NCBI GenBank assembly: GCA_947623455.1
Contig: OX392527.1
Location: 6,382,001 to 6,446,000, forward strand
Source of the DNA: Mimachlamys varia
Taxonomy: Eukaryota; Mollusca; Bivalvia; Pectinida; Pectinidae
Direction: 5' to 3'
Length of the DNA stretch: 64,000 nucleotides
The notes under the pieces: model-generated
The model's database searches: none
What the model saw: only the letters and a program-made list of their open reading frames with translations
What the model was told of the DNA's origin: nothing
Shown: piece after piece, positions 16,258 through 27,914 of the stretch
How positions within the stretch are numbered: position 1 is the first letter of the stretch
How the letters are laid out: each line of letters starts with the position of its first letter
Made by a program: the position numbers and the translations under genes

Positions 16258-18455
16258 GTAAGTTTGTTACACTCAATGTGGGTAAGTTTGTTACACTCAT
16301 CGGGGGTAAGTTTGTTACACTCCATGGGGGTAAGTTTGTTACACTCCATTGGGGTAAGTTTGTTACACTCCATGGGGTAAGTTTGTTACACTCCATGGGG
16401 GTAAGTTTGTTACACTCCATGGGGGTAAGTTTGTCACACTCCATGGGGGTAAGTTTGTTACACTCAACGGGGGTAAGTTTGTTACACTCAACGGGGGTAA
16501 GTTTGTTACACTCCATGGGGGAAAGTTTGTTACACTCCAGGGGGTAAGTTTGTTACACTCAACGGGGGTAAGTTTGTTACACTCCATGGGAGTAAGTTTG
16601 TTACACTCAACGGGGGTAAGTTTGTTACACTAAACGGGGGTAAGTTTGTTACACTCAACGGGGATAAGTTTGTTACACTCCATGGGGGTAAGTTTGTTAC
16701 ACTCCATGGGGGTAAGTTTGTTACACTCCATGGGGGTAAGTTTGTCACACTCCATGGGGGTAAGTTTGTTACACTCAACGGGGGTAAGTTTGTTACACTC
16801 AACGGGGGTAAGTTTGTTACACTCCATGGGGGAAAGTTTGTTACACTCCAGGGGGGTAAGTTTGTTACACTCAACGGGGGTAAGTTTGTTACACTCCATG
16901 GGAGTAAGTTTGTTACACTCAACGGGGTAAGTTTGTTACATTCCATGGGGGTAAGTTTGTTACACTCAACGGGGGTAAGTTTGTTACACTCCATGGGGAT
17001 AAGTTTGTTACACTCCATGGGGGTAAGTTTGTTACACTCAACGGGGGTAAGTTTGTTACACTCCATGGGGGTAGGTATGTTACACTCAATGGGGTAAGTT
17101 TGTTACATTCCACGGGGGTAAGTTTGTTACACTCAACGGGGGTAAGTTTGTTACACTCCATGGGGGTAAGTTTGTTACACTCCATGGGGGTAAGTTTGTT
17201 ACACTCAACGGGGGTAAGTTTGTTACACTCAACGGGGGTAAGTTTGTTACACTCAACGGGAGTAAGTTTGTTACACTCAACGGGGGTAAGTTTGTTACAC
17301 TCCATGGGGGTAATTTTGTTACACTCCATGGGGGTAAGTTTGTTACACTCAACGGGGGTAAGTTTGTTACACTCCATGGGAGTAAGTTTGTTACACTCAA
17401 CGGGGTAAGTTTGTTACACTCCATGGGGGTAAGTTTGTTACACTCCATGGGGGTAAATTTGTTACACTCAACGGGGGTAAGTTTGTTATACTCAATGGGG
17501 TAAGTTTGTTACATTCCATGGGGGTAAGTTTGTTACACTCAACGGGGGTAAGTTTGTTACACTCCATGGGGGTAAGTTTGTTACACTCCATGGGGGTAAG
17601 TTTGTTACACTCAACGGGGTAAGTTTGTTACACTCAACGGGGGTAAGTTTGTTACACTCAACGGGGGTAAGTTTGTTACACTCCATGGGAGTAAGTTTGT
17701 TACACACAACGGGGGTAAGTTTGTTACACTCCATGGGGGTAAGTTTGTTACACTCCATTGGGGTAAGTTTGTTACACTCAACGGGGGTAAGTTTGTTACA
17801 CTCAACGGGGGTAAGTTTGTTACACTCAACGGGAGTAAGTTTGTTACACTCAACGGGGGTAATTTTGTTACACTCCATGGGGGTAATTTTGTTACACTCC
17901 ATGGGGGTAAGTTTGTTACACTCAACGGGGGTAAGTTGTTACACTCCATGGGAGTAAGTTTGTTACACTCAACGGGGTAAGTTTGTTACACTCCATGGGG
18001 GTAAGTTTGTTACACTCCATGGGGGTAAATTTGTTACACTCAACGGGGGTAAGTTTGTTATACTCAATGGGGTAAGTTTGTTACATTCCATGGGGGTAAG
18101 TTTGTTACACTCAACGGGGGTAAGTTTGTTACACTCCATGGGGGTAAGTTTGTTACACTCCATGGGGGTAAGTTTGTTACACTCAACGGGGGTAAGTTTG
18201 TTACACTCAACGGGGGTAAGTTTGTTACACTCAACGGGAGTAAGTTTGTTACACTCAACGAGGGTAAGTATGTAATACTCAGCGGGGGTAAGTTTGTTAC
18301 ACTCAACGGGGGTAAGTTTGTTACACTCAACGAGGGTAAGTATGTAATACTCAACGGGGATAGGTATGTTACACTCAACGGGGGTACGTTTGTTACACCA
18401 GCGGGGGTAAGTGTCTTACACTCAACAGCTTAAATTTATTACACTCAATGGGGTT
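16251..18455. repeat. 24-bp minisatellite made of the exon's 5' splice site (~90 copies)
   Basis: The unit is (AACGGGG or CCATGGGG) followed by GTAAGTTTGTTACACT, 24 bp, with some 23-bp and 25-bp variants. The first copy is the true exon/intron junction: the last exon bases AACGGGG and donor GTAAGT are its first half. Nearly every copy keeps the consensus donor GGG|GTAAGT. Block duplication is visible: 17,397-17,591 recurs at 17,969-18,163 (offset 572). Open frames on both strands here are by-products of a 24-bp (8-codon) period. The array decays after about 18,260. Confidence 0.95.
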
Positions 18456-18636
18456 AGTTGTTGACATGATATCATGAGCAATATCATAAAAGTATTGGTT
18501 CGATAGTCGATGTTCGATAGCGCTATAGTTTACAGTTTGGAGGTCACTAGTTCGAATTCTGCTCTGGTTAGTGCATTTTGTTTTAAACTTTTGCGACTAG
18601 CATAGATGAAAATCAAATTACTGATATTTTTTTTAG
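18456..18636. other. Intron 3' tail with tRNA-like B-box remnant
   Basis: Unique intron sequence leads to the branch/polypyrimidine region and the acceptor TTTTTTTTAG|GG. Near 18,540-18,568 it reads GGAGGTCACTAGTTCGAATT, resembling a tRNA variable loop, T-arm and pol III B box (GGTTCGANTCC). No full cloverleaf was found. It could be a tRNA-derived SINE relic or chance. Confidence 0.35.
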
Positions 18637-18779
18637 GGATCGTAAATGATTTGCTGTCCTGGAAGCTGTTCGTCCCCCTCGGTAGACTGAGCTATTGCAT
18701 ATACTTGACACACCTCCTGGTTATAATGTATTATATGGGTTCCTTGAGGCTTCCGATTTATGCCACGACACTCGAACTT
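18637..18779 (+). CDS. NRF-6-like gene A, second-last exon
   Basis: The exon runs from acceptor TTTTTAG to donor CTT|GTAAGTAC. With one base carried from the previous exon it reads GG-IVNDLLSWKLFVPLGRLSY, then CIYLTHLLVIMYYMGSLRLP and IYATTLEL. The block G.VN..LSWK.F.PL.RL.Y..YL.H is a highly characteristic NRF-6/Acyltransferase 3 signature. The Y-L-x-H part sits at the start of a late membrane helix. The exon ends in phase 0, matching the following exon. Product: membrane acyltransferase-like protein; substrate unknown. Confidence 0.95.
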
Positions 18780-18857
18780 GTAAGTACATTTTTGTTGTAT
18801 GTATATCATTCATTTAATCTTATTCATATCTATCAAATATGGCTTCAGCTTACCTCA

Positions 18858-19940
18858 TATCTGTGAAATCTGTATGATCAGTATGGTATGTGATATCTGT
18901 ATGATCAGTGTAATAAATCTGTATGGTAAGTATGGTGAAATCTGTATGGTCAGTATGGCCTATGAAATCTGTATGGTCAGGATGGTGAAGTATGTATGGT
19001 CAATATGGCCTGTGGTATCTGTATGATCAGTATGATGAAGTTTGTATGGTCAGTACGGTGAAATCTGTATGGTCAATATGGCCTGTGAAATTTGTATGAT
19101 CAGTATGGTGAAATCTGTTTGATCAGTATGGTGAAATCTGTATGATCAGTATGGCATGTGAAATATGTATGGTCAGTATGGCCGGTGAAATCTGTATGGT
19201 CAGTGTGGCATGTGAAATCTGTATGGTCAGTTTGGCCGGTGAAATCTGTATGATCAGTATGGTGAAATCTGTATTGTCAGTATGGCCGGTGAAATCTGTA
19301 TGGTCAGTATGGCATGTGAAATATGTATGGTCAGTATGGCATGTGAAATATGTATGATCAGTATGGCCGGTGAAATCTGTATGATCAGTATGGTGAAATC
19401 TGTATGATCAGTATGGTGAAATATGTATGGTCAGTATGGTGAAATCTGTATGATCAGTATGGTGAAATCTGTATGATCAGTATGGCATATGAAATCTGTA
19501 TGGTCAGTATGGCATGTGAAATCTGTGTGGTCAATATGGCCTGTGAAATCTGTATGATCAGTATGGCCTGTGAAATCTGTATGGTCAGTATGGCCGGTGA
19601 AATATGTATGGTCAGTATGGCCTGTGCAATCTGTATGATCAGTATGGCCTGTGAAATCTGTATGGTCAGTACGGTGAAATCTGAATGATCAGTATGGCCG
19701 GTGAAATATGTATGGTCAGTATGGCCTGTGAAATCTTTATGATCAGTACGGTGAAATCTGTATGGTCAGTATGGCCTGTGAAATCTGTATGATCAGTATG
19801 GCCTGTGAAATCTGTATGGTCAGTATGGCCTGTGAAATATGTATGGTCAGTATGGCCTGTGCAATCTGTATGATCAGTATGGCCTGTGAAACCTGTATTG
19901 TCAGTATGGCCTGTAAAATATGTATGATAAGTATGGTATC
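18858..19940. repeat. 22/27-bp intronic minisatellite (~43 copies)
   Basis: The unit is TGAAATCTGTATG(G/A)TCAGTATGG, 22 bp, with an optional extra GCCTG or GCATG giving 27 bp. The array fills most of the last intron of gene A. Unlike the preceding intron, its unit does not match the neighbouring exon edge. Open frames rich in Met, Cys, Ile and Ser here are artefacts of the repeat. Confidence 0.9.
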
Positions 19941-19947
19941 AGATATG

Positions 19948-20048
19948 ATAAACGAAACATGTCAACACTCCCAGTTATTACACTGAAATAAACGAAACAT
20001 GTCAACACTCCCAGTTATTACACTGAAATAAACAAAACATGTCAACAC
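19948..20048. repeat. 40-bp tandem repeat, 2.5 copies
   Basis: Two and a half near-perfect copies of a 40-bp unit beginning AAACGAAACATGTCAACACT and ending with CCCAGTTATTACACTG lie just upstream of the acceptor of the last exon of gene A. Confidence 0.85.
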
Positions 20049-20092
20049 AATATTTTACGAGATAATTGAACTTGGACTTTGTTGTTTTGCAG

Positions 20093-20212
20093 ATCTTCAT
20101 CTACCTTGGAACTTTAGTGCTCTCGGTTCTCGTATCCATCGTCACGTCTCTGGCGTTTGAGGCCCCTATGATGGCCATAGAGAAGGCGATCCTACGACGG
20201 GACAAGAAATAA
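20093..20212 (+). CDS. NRF-6-like gene A, last exon with stop codon
   Basis: The acceptor is TTGTTTTGCAG. The frame continues in phase 0 as IFIYLGTLVLSVLVSIVTSL, then AFEAPMMAIEKAILRRDKK and TAA (20,210-20,212). A membrane helix followed by the (A/L)FE.P...LEK motif is the usual C-terminus of NRF-6-like proteins. A short basic tail follows on the presumed cytosolic side. With the two exons above, the last ~149 codons of gene A are present. Its N-terminal NRF domain and most of the acyltransferase domain must lie to the left of the window. Confidence 0.93.
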   Translation: MFIYLGTLVLSVLVSIVTSLAFEAPMMAIEKAILRRDKK

Positions 20213-20304
20213 AACAAATATGGCCAATAATGAAGAAAATCGGAGGTGAAAAAATCTAAATCGTAGGGACAAAAAGGGAAAAACCTTCATGATCGAAGGT
20301 TTAA

Positions 20305-20310
20305 AATAAA
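20305..20310 (+). promoter_or_regulatory. Candidate polyadenylation signal of gene A
   Basis: AATAAA occurs 92 nt after the stop codon, in GGTTTAAAATAAAACTTACT. The position suits a short 3' UTR. No transcript evidence is available. Confidence 0.5.
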
Positions 20311-20462
20311 ACTTACTGACATATCTGAAGATATTCCGTTGAAGGAGTAAAACGCTAATAAGCATAGAAATATAAATATAAAAACGAAATACTGTATTAA
20401 CATGATAACTGAAATAAGATACACTAAGACTTCTCTTATTTGAACTAAATTTATAGAGGATA

Positions 20463-20610
20463 TTCAATAGTTTGCCGTTTAATATCAAATATATATTTCA
20501 GACAGACTCTTTTTTAACATTTTCACGGGTGTGTAGCACGAGTGAAAATATTTCTTAAAAATCTACCATACAAGTGAAATATATTTGATATTAAACGGCA
20601 AACCATTGAA
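20463..20610. repeat. Fold-back repeat, ~37-bp arms
   Basis: The arm starting TTCAATAGTTTGCCGTTTAA (20,463-20,500) is matched inversely by TTAAACGGCAAACCATTGAA at the end of 20,574-20,610. The spacer is ~73 bp. No coding content is seen; it is probably a small MITE-like element. Confidence 0.8.
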
Positions 20611-21499
20611 TTTTCTTTTTATTACATTTCAAAAAAGGCCTCAAAATACTTTTTTTTCTTTACTTACCTACTGGAAAGTAGCTAGGACTAATCTGTCGAA
20701 ATCACAACCGATCGAGTTGTTAACACAGCTGATTGGGATAAGTTGATCGGAAAAGTTAAACCATTCTCATCTTCCAATTCATTACTTATTAAATCATGCA
20801 GCAGTATCACATCAATATCTACTGCTGATGCCATTTCTTCAAGACAATCTTTCCCCAATAGACAAGTTCTATTAGCAGACGACAACAATGCCGAGCCTCC
20901 AATGCCGGGGGGGGGGGGCTATGGAGGAGTCCGATTCTGTCAAGGGGAACAACTCATACAACAGTTCCAGTGTAACGTGATAAAAAATGACCCGGGTGAA
21001 AAGCTACCTACCGTTTAAATCTACGAAGGGTCACTATTTCATGGGAGGAATTATAGAGGAATATCGAGTTGGGTTATTTTTCTACAGTTCGCCGTGTAAG
21101 ATTTCTACTGTGAAAAAAACGACCCTGGGTAATTTTTGCCACGTAGAATAATGACTCCGGGTAGTTGCTTGATGCCAGGTCACTTTTTCACGTTACACTA
21201 ACAAAACCCTAGATTTCAATGCAAAAATCTTATATTTTCACTGCTCATCACTACAGTGAAAAAATATTCTGTATCTGTTGAGTTTTTGATAGAAACCGAA
21301 GTTTATTCAATAATTGGGTATTTTTTCAAAAGGAATTCAGGACGTCTTCATCAACTGGTTTTCAGATAAAAAATGAAACGATACGGAATTGTCATTTGTA
21401 CAAGGTATAAATTTGTAATCATCAGACGTTGCAATAAACTTGTAATTGATTAATATATATGTGGAGTTGTTTATCTGATATATGATGTACCATCCTTGT
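20611..21499. other. Intergenic stretch with a second inverted repeat and a G12 run
   Basis: No convincing gene is seen. A run of 12 G lies at 20,907-20,918. Arms AGTGTAACGTGATAAAAAAT (from 20,969) and GGTCACTTTTTCACGTTACA (from 21,178) are inverted copies ~230 bp apart, with degenerate internal CCGGGTGAAAAGCTACC / CTCCGGGTAGTTGCTTG-like motifs. It looks like another non-autonomous element. Confidence 0.55.
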
Positions 21500-24400
21500 T
21501 CACTACCTCCTCAGAGAAATCCTATATAATCTGATCAGGCAATGATTTACAATATAATCTACTGTACATCCTCAGAGAAATCCTGTATAATCTGATCCAG
21601 CAGTGGTATATAATATAATCTACCTCCTCAGAGAAATCCTATATAATCTGATCCAGCAGTGGTATATAATATAATCTACCTCCTCAGAGAAATCCTGTAT
21701 AATCTGATCCAGCAGTGGTATATAATATAATCTACCTCCTCAGAGAAATCCTGTATAATCTGATCCAGCAGTGGTATATAATATAATCTACCTCCTCAGA
21801 GAAATCCTGTATAATCTGATCCAGCAGTGGTATACAATATAATCTACCTCCTCAGAGAAATCCTGTATAATCTGATCCAGCAATGGTATATAATATAATC
21901 TACCTCCACAGAGAAATCCTATATAATCTGATCCAGCAGTGGTATATAATACATGTATAATCTACCTCCTCAGAGAAATCCTGTATAATCTGATCCAACA
22001 GTGGTATATAATATAATCTACCTCCTCAGAGAAATCCTATATAATCTGATCCAGCAGTGGTATATAATATAATCTACCTCTTCAGAGAAATCCTATATAA
22101 TCTGATCCAGCAGTGGTATATAATATAATCTACCTCCACAGAGAAATCCTATTTAATCTGATCCAGCAGTGGTATATAATATAATCTACCTCCTCAGAGA
22201 AATCCTATATAATCTGATCCAGCAGTGGTATACAATATAATCTACCTCCTCAGAGAAATCCTGTATAATCTGATCCAGCAATGGTATATAATATAATCTA
22301 CCTCCACAGAGAAATCCTATATAATCTGATCCAGCAGTGGTATATAATACATGTATAATCTACCTCCTCAGAGAAATCCTGTATAATCTGATCCAACAGT
22401 GGTATATAATATAATCTACCTCCTCAGAGAAATCCTATATAATCTGATCCAGCAGTGGTATATAATATAATCTACCTCTTCAGAGAAATCCTATATAATC
22501 TGATCCAGCAGTGGTATATAATATAATCTACCTCCACAGAGAAATCCTATTTAATCTGATCCAGCAGTGGTATATAATATAATCTACCTCCTCAGAGAAA
22601 TCCTATATAATCTGATCCAGCAGTGGTATATAATATAATCTACCTCCACAGAGAAATCCTATTTAATCTGATCCAGCAGTGGTATATAATATAATCTACC
22701 TCCACAGAGAAATCCTATTTAATCTGATCCAGCAGTGGTATATAATATAATCTACCTCCTCAGAGAAATCCTGTATAATCTGACCCAGCAGTGGTATACA
22801 ATATAATCTACCTCCTAAGAGAAATCCTATATAATCTGATCCAGCAGTGGTATACAATATAATCTACCTCCTCAGAGAAATCCTATATAATCTGATCCAG
22901 CAGTGGTATATAATATAACCTACCTCATCAGAGAAATCCTGTATAATCTGATCCAGCAGTGGTATATAATATAATCTACCTCCTCAGAGAAATCTTGTAT
23001 AATCTGATCCAGCAGTGTTATACAATATAATCTACCTCGTCAGAGAAATCCTATATAATCTGATCCAGCAGTGGTATATAATATAATCTACCTCCTCAGA
23101 GAAATCCTATATAATCTGATCCAGCAGTGGTATACAATATAATCTACCTCCTAAGAGAAATCCTATATAATCTGATCCAGCAGTGGTATATAATATAATC
23201 TACCTCCTAAGAGAAATCCTATATAATCTGATCCAGCAGTGGTATATAATATAATCTACCTCCTAAGAGAAATCCTATATAATCTGATCCAGCAGTGGTA
23301 TACAATATAATCTACCTCCTCAGAGAAATCCTATATAATCTGATCCAGCAGTGGTATATAATATAATCTACCTCGTCAGAGAAATCCTGTATAATCTGAT
23401 CCAGCAGTGGTATATAATATAATCTACCTCCTCAGAGAAATCCTGTATAATCTGATCCAGCAGTGGTATACAATATAATCTACCTCCTCAGAGAAATCCT
23501 GTTGTAATCTGATCCAGCAGTGATATATAATATAATCTACCTCCTCAGAAAAATCCTGTATAATCTGATCCAGCAGTGGTATATAATATAATCTACCTCC
23601 ACAGAGAAATCCTGTTGTAATCTGATCAAGCAGTGATATATAATATAATCTAACTCATCAGATAAATCCTGTATAATCTGATCCAGCAGTGGTATATAAT
23701 ATAATCTACATCCTCAGAAAAATCCTATATAATCTGATCAAGCAGTGGTATATAATATAATCTAACTCATCAGAGAAATCCTGTATAATCTGATCCAGCA
23801 GTGGTATATAATATAATCTACCTCCTCAGAGAAATCCTATATAATCTGATCCAGCAGTGGTATATGATATAATCTACCTCCTCAGAGAAATCCTATATAA
23901 TCTGATCCAGCAGTGGTATATAATATAATCTACCTCCAAAGAGAAATCCTATATAATCTGATCCAGCAGTGGTATATAATATAATCTACCTTCTCAGAGA
24001 AATCCTATATAATCTGATCCAGCAGTGGTATATAATATAATCTACCTCCTCAGAGAAATCCTATATAATCTGATCAAGCAGTGTTATACATTATAAACTA
24101 CCTCGTCAGAGAAATCTTGTATAATCTGATTCAGCAGTGTTATACAATATAATCTACATCCTCAGAGAAATCCTATATAATCTGATCCAGCAGTGATATA
24201 CAATATAAACTGCCTCCTCAGAGAAATCTTGTATAATCTGATTCAGCAGTGATATATAATATAATCTACCTCCACAGAGAAATCCTGTATAATCTGATTC
24301 AGCAGTGGTATATTATATAATCTACCTCCTCAGAGAAATCCTATTTAATCTGATCCAGCAGTGGTATATAATATAATCTACCTCCTCAGAGAAATCCTGT

Positions 24401-25545
24401 ATAATCTGATCCAGCAGTGGTATATAATATAATCTACCTCCTCAGAGAAATCTTGTATAATCTGATCCAGCAGTGGTATACAATATAATCTACCTCGTCA
24501 GAGAAATCCTGTATAATCTGATCCAGCAGTGTTATACAATATAATCTACCTCCTCAGAGAAATCTTGTATAATCTGATCCAGCAGTGGTATATAATATAA
24601 TCTACCTCGTCAGAGAAATCCTGTATAATCTGATCCAGCAGTGGTATACAATATAATCTACCTCGTCAGAGAAATCCTGTATAATCTGATCCAGCAGTGG
24701 TATACAATATAATCTACCTCGTCAGAGAAATCTTGTATAATCTGAATTAGCAGTGGTATATAATATAATCTACCTCCTCAGAGAAATCCTGTATAATCTG
24801 ATCCAGCAGTGGTATATAATATAATCTAACTCGTCAGAGAAATCCTGTATAATCTGATCCAGCAGTGGTATATAATATAATCTACCTCGTCAGAGAAATC
24901 CTGTATAATCTGATCCAGCAGTGGTATATAATATAATCTACCTCGTCAGAGAAATCCTGTATAATCTGATCCAGCAGTGGTATATAATATAATCTACCTC
25001 GTCAGAGAAATCTTGTATAATCTGATCCAGCAGTGGTATATAATATAATCTACCTCGTCAGAGAAATCCTGTATAATCTGATCCAGCAGTGGTATATAAT
25101 ATAATCTACCTCGTCAGAGAAATCCTGTATAATCTGATCCAGCAGTGGTATATAATATAATCTACCTCGTCAGAGAAATCCTGTATAATCTGATCCAGCA
25201 GTGGTATACAATATTATCTACCTCGTCAGAGAAATCCTGTATAATCTGAATTAGCAGTGGTATATAATATAATCTACCTCGTCAGAGAAATCTTGTATAA
25301 TCTGATCCAGCAGTGGTATACAATATAATCTACCTCCTCAGAGAAATCTTGTATAATCTGATCCAGCAGTGGTATACAATATAATCTACCTCGTCAGAGA
25401 AATCCTGTATAATCTGATCCAGCAGTGGTATACAATATAATCTACCTCGTCAGAGAAATCTTGTATAATCTGAATTAGCAGTGGTATACAATATTATCTA
25501 CCTCCTCAGAGAAATCCTGTATAATCTGATCCAGCAGTGGTATAC
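21500..25545. repeat. 56-bp intergenic minisatellite (~72 copies)
   Basis: The unit joins CTACCTCCTCAGAGAAATCC, TGTATAATCTGATCCAGCAG and TGGTATATAATATAAT, 56 bp. Variants are CCTCGTCAG, CCTCCACAG and CCTCCTAAG. Block duplication is visible, for example the unusual ATACATGTATAAT unit at ~21,950 and again at ~22,348. It lies between gene A and gene B and matches no exon edge in the window. Confidence 0.95.
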
Positions 25546-25546
25546 T

Positions 25547-25697
25547 TAAGCATTGAACGGTTACCAGATGTAGTATACAGTCGATATGAATACAATTTGG
25601 GTGACAGATAGACATGAAAATGACATGATTATTTATCTGTCACCCAAATTGTATTCATATCGACTGTATACTACATCTGGTAATAGTTCAATGCTTA
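25547..25697. repeat. Near-perfect palindrome (64-bp arms, 23-bp loop) at array break
   Basis: Bases 25,561-25,610 are the exact inverse complement of 25,634-25,683 (50/50). The arms extend outward as TAAGCATTGAAC / GTTCAATGCTTA with a 2-base mismatch. The arm contains GTAGTATACAGTCGATATGA and ATACAATTTGGGTGACAGAT. The short open frame across it is incidental. Confidence 0.9.
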
Positions 25698-25779
25698 TAT
25701 TTACATTTCGGATAATCTTAAGATATACCTGTATCTATTTCTTTGGGAGAACGTCGGTAAACGTTCTCCATTTTTCCAT

Positions 25780-26110
25780 GTGTGTTTCTTTACTGGAAGA
25801 GTCTGATTTAAATCAATATCATCTGAGCTATTGACTTCAAGCCATTATTCATGTTATCTGAGGCGGAGTGCAAAGCGTTGGCGTAACGTAGTCCAATATG
25901 GCGTCAGAAATGACGTCACAATAACTTGATTTAAATCAGTGTCATCTGAGCGATTGATTCAAAGCCATCATACATGCTATCTGAGGCGAAGTGCAAAGCT
26001 TTGATATAACATAGTCCAACATGGCGTCAGAAATAACGTCATGTGATATGGATTGCAAATTGTAGTATACAGTTTTATGAATACAATTTGGTTTACTAAC
26101 AACATAAAGG
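25780..26110. repeat. Two ~120-bp copies of a CRE-bearing interspersed element plus a diverged palindrome arm
   Basis: Two diverged direct copies (from ~25,800 and ~25,925) share GATTTAAATCA..ATCATCTGAGC, ATCTGAGGCG(G/A)AGTGCAAAGC, TAGTCCAA(T/C)ATGGCGTCAG and a TGACGTCA-type site. The second runs into GTAGTATACAGTTTTATGAA, a diverged copy of the arm of the palindrome at 25,547. The whole interrupts the 56-bp array. Confidence 0.7.
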
Positions 26111-26129
26111 CAAGTGCAATACAGAATGT

Positions 26130-26403
26130 AAATATAATATAAGATACCTCGTCAGAGAAATTTTGTATAATCTGAATTAGCAGTGGTATACAATATAATC
26201 TACCTCCTCAGAGAAATCCTATATAATCTGATCCAGCAGTGGTATACATTATAATATACCTCGTCAGAGAAATCTTGTATAATCTGAATTAGCAGTGGTA
26301 TACAATATAATCTACATCCTCAGAAAAATCCTATATAATCTGATCCAGCAGTGGTATACAATATAAACTGCCTCCTCTGAGAAATCTGATCCAGCAGTGG
26401 TAT
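26130..26403. repeat. 56-bp minisatellite, detached right-hand part (~5 copies)
   Basis: The same 56-bp unit as 21,500-25,545 resumes with more diverged copies (GATACCTCGTCAGAGAAATT, CTGCCTCCTCTGAGAAATCT) and ends at about 26,403. The elements at 25,546-26,129 therefore look inserted into, or expanded within, an older array. Confidence 0.85.
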
Positions 26404-26609
26404 TATGGTAACATTTAATAGTGTAAATATATGAAGAGTGAGTTATATTTTCTATATACCGTTAGACAGCGCAGCAACGACATGTATGCTCGTGGGTCTC
26501 ATGATAACTGTCGACTGATAAAAAAAGTACAAGGCCTTCCGATAAGAGCTTCCAGGAATCCTCGGAATCGCACCTTCAATATCATGCCGTTTGATATCAA
26601 GGAGTTGTA

Positions 26610-26775
26610 TGTATACATTATAAGGAGTTTAAACTTTTCCCAATGTTAGTGTATTCATTATAAGGAGTTTAAACTTTTCCCAATGTTAGTGTATTCATTA
26701 TAAGGAGTTTAAACTTTTCCCGATGTTAGTGTATATATTAAAAGAAATTTAAACATTTCACAATGTAAGTGTATA
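26610..26775. repeat. ~47-bp tandem repeat, about 4 copies
   Basis: GTATTCATTATAAGGAGTTT followed by AAACTTTTCCCAATGTTAGT recurs three times almost exactly. A fourth, diverged copy has AAAAGAAATTTAAACATTTC. An isolated similar stretch is at ~29,010-29,075. Confidence 0.75.
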
Positions 26776-26800
26776 CCTTATATAGAGGATCATAAACGAG

Positions 26801-26910
26801 TGTCCATGTAATATGGAATTTATTAAACGAGTTCAATGTGCCACGAGCCTTTAGGCGAATGACATATTGAATCATTTAGCGAGTTTAATAAATTCCATAT
26901 TACATAGACA
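26801..26910. repeat. Fold-back repeat, ~31-bp arms
   Basis: ATGTAATATGGAATTTATTA (arm from 26,801) is inverted as TAATAAATTCCATATTACAT in 26,880-26,909, with a ~48-bp loop. It is probably a small non-autonomous element. Confidence 0.85.
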
Positions 26911-27103
26911 TGAACGCAAGATTCTTTTTATTAAATAGCTTACATTTCTGAGAATTTACCTTTATTTACATTTGCTCTACAACCACTATAAGAACATTAC
27001 CAGCAGAAATGATTTTCATATAATAGAAAGTGATTTGAGCGTTTGACGCTAAGTGCTAAGTCTCGAGAATTATTGCTTTCATACTTTTATCTAAAAGCAA
27101 CGC

Positions 27104-27293
27104 AAATGTAAATATATAGGGACTGAACGGCGTTGTTTAATTTTCATGCTGGTATGAATGAAAAGCGGTTACATCCATATTGCATGAAGCCTGCTAGGGC
27201 TTCATAGTCAATATGGATGTAAACGATTTGCTTTCATACCGGTATGAAAATTATAAGAACGCCGTTCAATCCATATATTTACATTTTTACTAT
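27104..27293. mobile_element. MITE-like fold-back element, family 1 (copy 1)
   Basis: This is a ~190-bp inverted repeat. Outer ends are AAATGTAAATATATAGGGAC / CCATATATTTACATTTT; inner blocks are CTGAACGGCG / CGCCGTTCAAT, TTCATGCTGGTATGAATGAA / TTTCATACCGGTATGAAAAT and GGTTACATCCATATTG / CAATATGGATGTAAAC. No open frame is seen. A diverged relative lies at 49,258-49,425 inside gene B, including the AACAATTGTTTAATT flank, which supports a mobile, repeated origin. Confidence 0.8.
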
Positions 27294-27404
27294 TTAACAA
27301 TTGTTTAATTCAATTTCTTAAACAATTGGTTAATTAGCTGCGTTTGTTATTGCGCGTCCTTTAAACGAAAAAAACGGAAGAAACATAATTTGAGCAAAAT
27401 TGGG

Positions 27405-27530
27405 GCCAATAATTTACCGTAGTCATTTGAGCGTTTGACGCGGAGGCGTTCTCCATGATATCCGAAGCGGAGCGGCAAGACTCGCATTGAACTAATATAT
27501 TACGTCATAAGTAATTCACGTGAATGGATA
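27405..27530 (+). mobile_element. Interspersed element with GTCATTTGAGCGTTTGACGC core
   Basis: The core GTCATTTGAGCGTTTGACGC, then a degenerate purine-rich block, GGCAAGACTCGCATTGAA and TTACGTCATAAG, recurs inverted at ~28,500-28,690. There it reads CTTATGACGTCATAAATCAA and CGAACGCTCAAATGAC. A fragment is also present at ~27,037-27,120. Confidence 0.65.
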
Positions 27531-27616
27531 TATTCATGCTGTATTCATAGTCTAGTGTTTGTTTTTTCAATTGGTATAGTCATATAGAGACGAAACAATC
27601 TGAATGTAAATATTTA

Positions 27617-27836
27617 AGGTCTAGACAGGTAAGATTGACGATCTAGAGAGGTAAAGTTTACGATCTAGAGAGGTAAGGTTAACGATCTAGAGAGGTAAGG
27701 TAAACGATCTAGAGAGGTAATGTTAACGATCTAGAGAGGTAAGGTTAACGATCTAAAGAGGTAAGGTTAACGATCTAGAGAGGTAAGGTTAACGATATAG
27801 GGGTAAAGTTAACGATCTAGAGAGGTAAGGTTAACA
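27617..27836. repeat. 22-bp minisatellite (~10 copies)
   Basis: Head-to-tail copies of CGATCTAGAGAGGTAAGGTT plus AA (22 bp) with few changes. It is intergenic, between MITE-like elements. Confidence 0.92.
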
Positions 27837-27914
27837 ATATTTTAATATGGTAGCGGCATCAATCTAAACAAAGCGCGAGTTATATATCTGAAAAGAATTT
27901 AGGGTTATATAATT

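Noticed and set aside
16181..18378. Several 60-180-codon frames on both strands with MECNKLTPV or LLHSMGVS periods
   Set aside because: By-products of the 24-bp intronic repeat; the frame merely cycles with 8 codons.
20688..20888. 66-codon minus-strand open frame (SSANRTCLLGKDCLEE region)
   Set aside because: It has a protein-like composition and could be a fragment of a mobile-element protein, but no family could be recognised and no exon structure surrounds it.
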